Assembly (NCBI GenBank): GCA_013153345.1
Contig: JAADEQ010000062.1
Span: 1-5,736 of the forward strand
Reading direction: 5' to 3'
Source of the DNA: Campylobacterota bacterium
Lineage (GTDB): Bacteria; Campylobacterota; Campylobacteria; Campylobacterales; Sulfurovaceae
Length of the DNA: 5,736 bases
The translations under genes and the position numbers were made by a program. The notes below the pieces were generated by a model, which was not told the DNA's origin, did not search any database, and worked only from the letters and a program-made list of their open reading frames with translations. Shown piece by piece: positions 1 to 5,100 of the stretch (position 1 is the stretch's first letter; every line of letters starts with the position of its first letter).

Positions 1-2
1 TT

Positions 3-80
3 TTTGTTTTGGAAGTTGGCGATGCATTTAAGCACCGCCAAATAAAGGAAGTGCTTAAACTACTTTTGGTCCAACTTTAG
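3..80 (+). CDS. Possible C-terminal end of an unidentified convergent gene (partial)
   Basis: The plus-strand frame starting at position 3 is open from the left edge and encodes 25 residues, ending in a TAG at 78-80. The peptide (FVLEVGDAF, then KHRQIKEVLKLLLVQL) looks protein-like: a short beta-type stretch followed by an amphipathic helix. The other two plus frames close at 29-31 and 43-45. If real, this gene converges on tig and its last 21 bases overlap the tig 3' end (60-80), which would be normal in a compact genome. I do not recognise the family and assign no function. An open frame this short could arise by chance, so confidence is limited. Confidence 0.35.
   Translation, partial: FVLEVGDAFKHRQIKEVLKLLLVQL
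27..59. repeat. Perfect 9-bp inverted repeat just after the tig stop
   Basis: TTTAAGCAC at 27-35 is matched exactly by GTGCTTAAA at 51-59, leaving a 15-base loop. The repeat abuts the tig stop codon (60-62), so on the tig mRNA it would form a hairpin directly after translation ends. No U-rich tract follows on either strand, so it is not a canonical intrinsic terminator; it may protect or mark the 3' end. TTGGCG at 16-21 is also complementary to CGCCAA at 36-41 in the loop, so a pseudoknot-like fold is possible on paper. Confidence 0.45.
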
Positions 81-1352
81 CAGCTTGCTAAAGAGTTTAT
101 CTTCAATCATTCCCATCTTAATTACAGGAAGAAGATTATTTTTTTGATAATATTCAAATACCGCTTTTGGGTCTTGCCCACTCATTAACGCTTCATAATA
201 TAATACTTGATTAATCTCACCATCACTAACATCAATATCTTCTGCTTTTGCTAGGGCATCAACTAAAAATGTTGCTTTAACGCTCTGCTCTGCATCCTCT
301 CTAACGCTCTCTCTAAGCTCTTTTAGCTTTTCTTGATTATTTTTAATCTCTTCAAGCTCCTCTTTACTAAGAGTTGCTGCCTTTTGATTTGCAAGATTAT
401 CAATCTCTTTTTCAACAATATTCTTTGGCAAATCAAAATCATACTTTTCAACCAACTTTTCTAACATTTTTGGCTTTAGCTCATCTTCATAAAGCTTTCT
501 AACCTTTTGATTATAGATAATATTTTTTGCATGCTCTTTTAGCTCATCTAATGTTGCATCCTCTTTACCAAGAGCCTTTTTTGCTAGCTCATCATCAATT
601 TCTGGCTTTTGAAGCTCTTTAATATCGTGCAGTTTAACTTTAAACTCAGCATCTTTACCAGCTAAGTCTTTTGCATGATAATTCTCAGGAAACTTTACTT
701 TAATAGTTCTCTCTTCACCCTTTTTCATCCCAACCATTTGAGACTCAAAACCTTCAATAAACTGCCCGCTTCCAATCTTTAGCTCATAATTTTTTGCACT
801 ACCTCCCTCAAAAGCTTTCCCATCAACAAAGCCTTCAAAATCAAATACTGCAACATCACCCTCTTTTAACTCTCTATCTTCTTCAATTGATTTTAGCTTA
901 GCAAAGTTATTTGCAATATTTTCAATCTCCTCTTTAATCTCATCTTCACTAACTTCAGGTTTTTCATACTCAATTGTCAAATCGCTATAATCCCCAAGCT
1001 CAATTCTTGGCTTTAGTGAAACTAAAATCTCAAAATTAATCTCATCATCATTTTTGTCAAACTTCTCAAAAACTGGCTCTCCAATTAAATCTTCCTCTTT
1101 AATATTAGCCTCTTCATACCCCTTTTTTAGAATCTCTCTAATTAATTCACCCTCTGCATCAGTCTTTAGCTTATCTCCAAAAAGCTTTTTAACAATTGCT
1201 ACTGGCACTTTTCCTGGTCTAAATCCATCAACCTTTACGCTTTTGCTCGCCTCTTTTGCTAACTTCTCAACCTTTTTTTCTATATCTTCTTTTGTGATTT
1301 TCCCAATAATTTTGTAGTTTGCACTATCAAGTTTTTCTACTTTTAAATCCAC
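60..1352 (-). CDS. tig: Trigger factor, ribosome-associated chaperone and prolyl isomerase
   Basis: Cytosolic chaperone that docks at the ribosomal tunnel exit through protein L23 and shields nascent chains. The 430 residues match the usual length (E. coli about 432). The N-terminal ribosome-binding domain (about 1-115) carries the signature GFRPGKVP at residues 43-50, at the same numbering as the E. coli Phe44-Arg45 docking loop. An FKBP-type isomerase domain follows at about 158-245, including FDFEGFVDGKAFEGG and IGSGQFIEGFE. The rest (about 250-430) is the helical, charge-rich C-terminal chaperone domain. The start is GTG, supported by AAGGA six bases upstream and by the exact register of the signature. 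In Helicobacter and Campylobacter, clpP and def lie downstream of tig; here the bases after the stop show no such start and may instead belong to a convergent gene. The protein looks intact. Confidence 0.97.
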   Translation of the reverse strand: MDLKVEKLDSANYKIIGKITKEDIEKKVEKLAKEASKSVKVDGFRPGKVPVAIVKKLFGDKLKTDAEGELIREILKKGYEEANIKEEDLIGEPVFEKFDKNDDEINFEILVSLKPRIELGDYSDLTIEYEKPEVSEDEIKEEIENIANNFAKLKSIEEDRELKEGDVAVFDFEGFVDGKAFEGGSAKNYELKIGSGQFIEGFESQMVGMKKGEERTIKVKFPENYHAKDLAGKDAEFKVKLHDIKELQKPEIDDELAKKALGKEDATLDELKEHAKNIIYNQKVRKLYEDELKPKMLEKLVEKYDFDLPKNIVEKEIDNLANQKAATLSKEELEEIKNNQEKLKELRESVREDAEQSVKATFLVDALAKAEDIDVSDGEINQVLYYEALMSGQDPKAVFEYYQKNNLLPVIKMGMIEDKLFSKLLKLDQK

Positions 1353-1358
1353 TCTTAA

Positions 1359-1363
1359 TCCTT
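1359..1363 (-). promoter_or_regulatory. Ribosome binding site fixing the GTG start of tig
   Basis: On the minus strand AAGGA sits six bases before the GTG codon at 1350-1352. No nearby in-frame ATG offers a better start, and the signature-loop numbering agrees, so this site decides in favour of GTG. Confidence 0.75.
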
Positions 1364-1381
1364 GCTAACTTATTTTTGAAA

Positions 1382-1387
1382 ATTTTA
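1382..1387 (-). promoter_or_regulatory. Weak candidate -10 element for tig
   Basis: The minus strand reads GATAAAAT here, and TAAAAT resembles a sigma-70 -10 box about 30 bases before the GTG start. There is no recognisable -35 at normal spacing. Campylobacterota promoters often lack one, but in such AT-rich DNA the match is weak evidence. Read-through from HU is an alternative. Confidence 0.25.
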
Positions 1388-1410
1388 TCTAATTTTTTGT
1401 TAAAGTAGAG

Positions 1411-1436
1411 TATAAAGGGCTTAAAAACCCTTTGTA
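1411..1436 (-). terminator. Hairpin between HU and tig, candidate HU terminator
   Basis: AAAGGG at 1414-1419 pairs with CCCTTT at 1428-1433 around an 8-base loop. It extends by a T-G wobble and two A-T pairs to a stem of about nine base pairs. It begins 15 bases beyond the HU stop. The following minus-strand sequence is only mildly U-rich, so termination may be partial and let some transcription continue into tig. Confidence 0.4.
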
Positions 1437-1451
1437 GAAGAAAATGAAAGT

Positions 1452-1724
1452 CTATTGAATCTTTTTCTTAAGAGTCTTCCCTGGCTTGAAGCGAATTGAG
1501 TATTTCTCTTCAACTTTAACTTTTCTAGTAGTCCCTGGAATATAAATCTCTCTTGCATTCTTCTTAACTGGCTCAAATGTACCAAATCCCAAAAAAGAGA
1601 CAGCTTCTTTATTTTGTAGAGTCTCAACTATAGTATCTAGCATAGTATTTATAATTAACTCCGTCTCTTTTCTAGAAATGCCTGTCTTTTTGGCAACCTC
1701 ATTGATTAAAACTGACTTTTTCAT
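1452..1724 (-). CDS. HU-family nucleoid DNA-binding protein
   Basis: Small dimeric histone-like protein that bends and compacts DNA. The 90 residues match the family length. The N-terminal helical dimerisation part (about 1-40, MKKSVLINEVAKKTGIS onward) is followed by the beta-saddle core FLGFGTFEPV at 44-53. The DNA-binding arm spans about 54-77, and the C-terminal block RFKPGKTLKKKI (78-89) is typical of the family. The usual GRNPxTG arm motif is replaced by a shorter-looking EIYIPGTTRK, but the proline at residue 63, which in HU intercalates at the DNA kink, is kept. This PGT arm resembles Helicobacter HU from memory. AGGAGG lies four bases before the ATG. The gene is transcribed divergently from nrdA and lies about 100 bases upstream of tig on the same strand. 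IHF subunits are less likely given the arm and context. Confidence 0.95.
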   Translation of the reverse strand: MKKSVLINEVAKKTGISRKETELIINTMLDTIVETLQNKEAVSFLGFGTFEPVKKNAREIYIPGTTRKVKVEEKYSIRFKPGKTLKKKIQ

Positions 1725-1728
1725 CTGC

Positions 1729-1734
1729 CCTCCT
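1729..1734 (-). promoter_or_regulatory. Strong ribosome binding site for HU
   Basis: A full AGGAGG on the minus strand, four bases before the ATG. It is the strongest Shine-Dalgarno in the window and consistent with an abundant nucleoid protein. Confidence 0.8.
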
Positions 1735-1752
1735 AAAATTTATGCAAATCGC

Positions 1753-1780
1753 TCTATAGCACCCCTATAGGCGTTTTCAA
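1753..1780 (-). promoter_or_regulatory. Candidate sigma-70 promoter of HU with paired CTATAG sites
   Basis: On the minus strand TTGAAA (1775-1780) and TATAGA (1753-1758) are separated by 16 bases. This would start transcription near 1746, with a leader of about 22 bases ending in the AGGAGG site. Two copies of the palindrome CTATAG (1754-1759 and 1765-1770) lie 11 bases apart, about one helical turn. One overlaps the -10 and the other lies in the spacer. They could be an operator or form a small hairpin. The promoter is well supported by position; regulation is inferred. Confidence 0.45.
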
Positions 1781-1870
1781 ACTAAATATTAACATAATTT
1801 AGGAAATAAAGAAATTTAGGGCTATATTGTAGTTTTTACCCACTTGTCACAAAAAATGGCGATAAATCAT

Positions 1871-1908
1871 ATATTACACATATTTGACATAATTTTTTTT
1901 TGTAATAT
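1871..1908. repeat. 8-bp inverted repeat around a promoter-like element
   Basis: ATATTACA at 1871-1878 is perfectly inverted as TGTAATAT at 1901-1908, with a 22-base gap. The right arm overlaps the putative -10 at 1906-1911 and the left arm lies just before the putative -35 at 1884-1889. The spacing suits a paired operator, but AT-rich composition makes chance matches likely. Confidence 0.4.
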
Positions 1909-1911
1909 TAT
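1884..1911 (+). promoter_or_regulatory. Second rightward promoter candidate with a T9 spacer
   Basis: A perfect TTGACA (1884-1889) is followed after 16 bases by TATTAT (1906-1911), five of six matches to the -10 consensus. Transcription would start near 1918 and give either a leader of about 265 bases on nrdA or an independent small RNA. Nine consecutive T (1893-1901) fill most of the spacer, so slippage there would change the -35/-10 distance. I see no ORF immediately downstream. Confidence 0.35.
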
Positions 1912-2014
1912 TTTTGGCAGGTTTCAAAATGTAACACCTATCCCAAAATTTCCACTATATTTTTAGAAAAATTACCAAAAAAACCCTCTTAATTTATGCT
2001 ATTTTTTCCATTAA

Positions 2015-2026
2015 AATAATATTATT
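2015..2026. repeat. Palindrome AATAATATTATT, Fur-box-like
   Basis: A perfect 12-bp palindrome about 125 bases before the proposed nrdA start site. It resembles the TAATAAT-n-ATTATTA pattern described for Helicobacter Fur but lacks the central spacer base and one flank. In this AT background it is only suggestive. Confidence 0.2.
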
Positions 2027-2096
2027 ATATTCTATTTTTATCTTAGCCCTATTTTTTCTTTCAAAGTGAAATTATTCCAAAAGAAAAAAATTTTCC

Positions 2097-2152
2097 TCTA
2101 ATTTAGGGGCAGCAACCTTAATTTACATAAATATTCTTACATCTAATTTAGA
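2097..2152. repeat. Two TCTAATTTAG copies upstream of the nrdA -10
   Basis: TCTAATTTAG occurs at 2097-2106 and again at 2142-2151, offset by 45 bases. The second copy extends to the 11-base palindrome TCTAA-T-TTAGA (2142-2152) and touches the -10 box at 2153. A protein bound there would compete with or contact RNA polymerase, so this is a candidate operator pair for nrdA. No known regulator is recognised. Confidence 0.35.
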
Positions 2153-2158
2153 TATAAT
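2153..2158 (+). promoter_or_regulatory. nrdA proximal promoter, consensus -10 TATAAT
   Basis: A perfect TATAAT lies 27 bases before the nrdA ATG, predicting a start site near 2165 and a leader of about 20 bases. No -35 hexamer is evident at 16-18 bases upstream; the sequence there is AT-rich, as is common for Campylobacterota sigma-70 promoters. A run of eight T (2167-2174) follows in the leader. Confidence 0.6.
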
Positions 2159-2174
2159 AGCACAAATTTTTTTT

Positions 2175-2179
2175 GGGAG
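2175..2179 (+). promoter_or_regulatory. nrdA ribosome binding site
   Basis: GGGAG lies five bases before the ATG at 2185, directly after a T8 run. It supports this ATG, where the ATP-cone sequence also begins in full. Confidence 0.75.
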
Positions 2180-2184
2180 TTGTT

Positions 2185-5100
2185 ATGATAAGAGTTGTTA
2201 AAAGAAACGGCAGAATCGAGAGTTTAGATATTACAAAGATTCAAAAATATACCTCAGCTGCAGTAAAGGGACTTAGTGGGGTTAGCCAAAGCGAACTTGA
2301 GGTTGATGCAAAGCTTCACTTTAGAGATATGATTACAACTAAAGAGATTCAAGAGACTCTAATAAAAACAGCAGTTGAAAAGATTGATGTAGATAGACCA
2401 AACTGGACATTTGTGGCTGCAAGATTGTTTCTTTATGATATATATCATCGAGTTAGTGGCTTTACTGGATATATTCACCTAAGAGACTATTTTGAAAGAG
2501 GAGAAAAAGAGGGCAGAATTATTCCAGGACTTAAAGATAAGTATGATTTAGATGATTTAAATGATTATATTAAGCCAGAGCGTGATTTACAATTTACCTA
2601 TTTAGGCCTAAAGACTCTATATGATAGATATTTAATTAAAGATAAAGAGGGGGAGCCAATAGAGCTTCCTCAACATATGTTTATGGCTATTGCTATGTTT
2701 CTTGCTCAAAATGAGTTTAATGCCCAAGATTGGGCAAAGAGATTTTATGATTTAATCTCTAAATTTGAGATAATGCTTGCAACTCCAACTCTTAGCAATG
2801 CTAGAACAACGCGCCATCAATTAAGCAGCTGCTTTTTAAAAGGCACAAAAGTTAGAGGAATTGATAAAGAGATTAATATTGAAGAGATAAAAGAGGGAGA
2901 TTATGTTTTAACTCATACAAAAGAGTTTAAAAGAGTAATTGAGAGATTTGAGAGAGATTTTAATGGAAATTTAATAGAGCTTAAGATTAATGGTCTTTTA
3001 AGAGAGCTTAGTGCAACCCAAGAGCATCCAATCTATTCAATTAAAAAAGAGGATATAAAATGTATTAGAAAACTATCTTTTTGCCTTTTTAACCAAGGTA
3101 GAAATAAGAGATGTTTTAAGCTAGAAGGAGAGTATAAAAGAGATTGTGAAAGATTAGAAGAAGATTTAACTCAATATATTAAATGGAATAGTATAGAGTC
3201 TTTAAAAGAGGGAGACTTTGTCTCAATCTCATTTTCAAACTATACTCATAATAAAAAAGAGATATTAATTAGCGATATAATAAGAGCTGATAATCTTATT
3301 AATGATAAAGAGTATATCTTTTTAAAAAGAAGCAGTTGTAGCTTTATAAATGATAGAGGATTTATAAATACCCAAATACAAAAAGTAAAAAATAAAATCC
3401 CTTTAAATAAAGAGTTTATGTTACTACTTGGATACTATTTAGCTGAGGGCTATATCTCTAAAGATAAAGATAGTGTAATATTTACTTTCTCATCTAAAGA
3501 AAAAGAGTATATAGATGAAGCTGTTAAGTTAATTAAAGATATATTTGATTATGAAGCAAAGGTAACCTTAAATAGTGATAACTCAACCTCTGTTGCTATA
3601 CATAATAAAATTATTGCCTCTTTTTTTGATGCCTTAGTTGGAAATGGGTTTAATAAAAAAAGATTATCTCCTTTAATTAAATATGCTTTTGCACCAGCTC
3701 AAGAGTGGCTATTAGTGGGAGCTTTTAGAGGTGATGGATGTGCAATTGAAGAGGGAGTTCAATTAACTCTTTCTAATCAGCCTTTAATAGAGGAGCTATT
3801 TGAGATTGCTCTAAGATGTAAACTCTCTCCTTTTATGTTTAAAGGGGCAAAAAATGAGATAGCAAACTACTACCCTTACTACTTAAAGATTGGTGCAAAG
3901 CAAGATAGAGAATTTATTAAAAAGGTCAATAAAAATCTTAATAAGATAAATTTAGAGCCTCAAGGCAATAGCCAATTGAGATATTTTTGGTTTAATAATC
4001 TCTATTTTATGAGAATAGAGAATAAAAATATAAAAGCTTGCAATCAAAAAGTTTATAATATTGAAGTAGAAGATGACCACTCTTATAGTGTAAATTTAGT
4101 AGATGTGCATAATTGCTACATCGGTTCAACTCCTGATAATATTGAAGGTATTTTTGATAGCTATAAAGAGATGGCGCTTCTTTCAAAATATGGTGGAGGA
4201 ATTGGTTGGGATTGGAGTTTGGTTCGCGGAATGGGAAGCTATATTGATGGGCATAAAAATGCAGCTGGAGGTATTATTCCATTTTTAAAGATTGCAAATG
4301 ATGTTGCAATTGCAGTTGACCAGCTTGGAACTAGAAAAGGGGCAATTGCAGTATATATTGAGCCTTGGCATATTGATGTTAGAGAGTTTATTGAGCTAAA
4401 GAAAAATGCAGGAGAGGAGCGAAGAAGAGCTCACGACCTCTTTCCAGCGTTGTGGGTTAATGATTTGTTTATGGAGCGCGCTGCAAATGATGATAAGTGG
4501 ACTCTATTTGACCCATATGAGGTGCCAGAGCTAACTGAGCTTTATGGAGAGGAGTTTAATAAAAAATATATTGAGTATGAAAATAGAGATGATATTACAA
4601 AAGAGGTGGTCTCTGCAAAAGCTTTATGGAAAGAGATTTTAAGAAACTACTTTGAGACAGGTAATCCATTTTTAACCTTTAAAGATAATGCAAATAGGGC
4701 AAATCCAAACCGCCACGCTGGAATTATTAGAAGTAGCAACTTATGTACTGAGATTTTTCAAAATACGCAACCAAACTACTATAAGATAAGAGTAAATTTT
4801 GAAGATGGAAGCTATTTATTATTTGATGAGGATGAAGAGGTAAGAGTTGATAGCGGAATTGTTAAAAAGGCAAAAAAGATAACTGCACTTGATACAATTG
4901 AGGGCAAAAAGATATTTATTGTAGATAAAGAGAAATTTGATGGAGATACTGCTGTTTGTAACCTTGCAAGTGTGAATCTATCAAAAATAAACACTCTTGA
5001 GGATATTAAAAGAGTTGTTCCAATTGCAATTAGAATGCTTGATAATGTTATTGATTTAAACTTTTATCCTCTTGCAAAGGTTAAAAAGACAAATCTAAAA

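Larger units (their letters stand above)
1725..2184. other. Non-coding divergent HU/nrdA intergenic region
   Basis: About 460 very AT-rich bases between the two start codons. Stop codons are frequent in all frames, and I see no credible small ORF, tRNA or riboswitch. The region holds the HU promoter and RBS at its left end, the nrdA promoter and RBS at its right end, and a further rightward promoter-like element in the middle. The octamer AATTTAGG occurs at 1796-1803, 1813-1820 and 2100-2107. The length is generous for a compact genome and fits control of both genes. I found no clear NrdR-box pair. Confidence 0.7.

Noticed and set aside
1054..1317. Plus-strand 87-codon open frame opposite tig
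   Set aside because: It is antisense to the conserved N-terminal domain of trigger factor. Its Ser/Phe/Leu-rich product mirrors Lys/Glu-rich coding on the other strand, and it has no RBS.
1421..1627. Minus-strand 68-codon open frame overlapping HU
   Set aside because: It is a shifted frame within the well-supported HU gene, with no family resemblance.
1821..1850. Upstream minus-strand promoter GTGACA with TATAGC at 18 bases, for HU
   Set aside because: The hexamers are weak and the TTGAAA/TATAGA pair nearer to HU is better placed. Not listed as a feature.
1915..1936. TGGCAG as half of a sigma-54 promoter
   Set aside because: The -12 half (TTGCA) is missing at the required spacing.
1817..2051. 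TAGGGCTA (1817-1824) inverted as TAGCCCTA (2044-2051)
   Set aside because: Eight bases matching over 200 bases apart in AT-rich DNA, with no link to a promoter element, is likely chance.
2830..4113. Reading the insertion as a frameshift, group I intron or separate gene
   Set aside because: The frame is continuous through both junctions. All splicing blocks sit at the ends and the extein is restored exactly, so a protein intron explains it fully.
4103..4288. Plus-strand 61-codon open frame across the intein/C-extein junction
   Set aside because: It is an out-of-frame shadow of nrdA.
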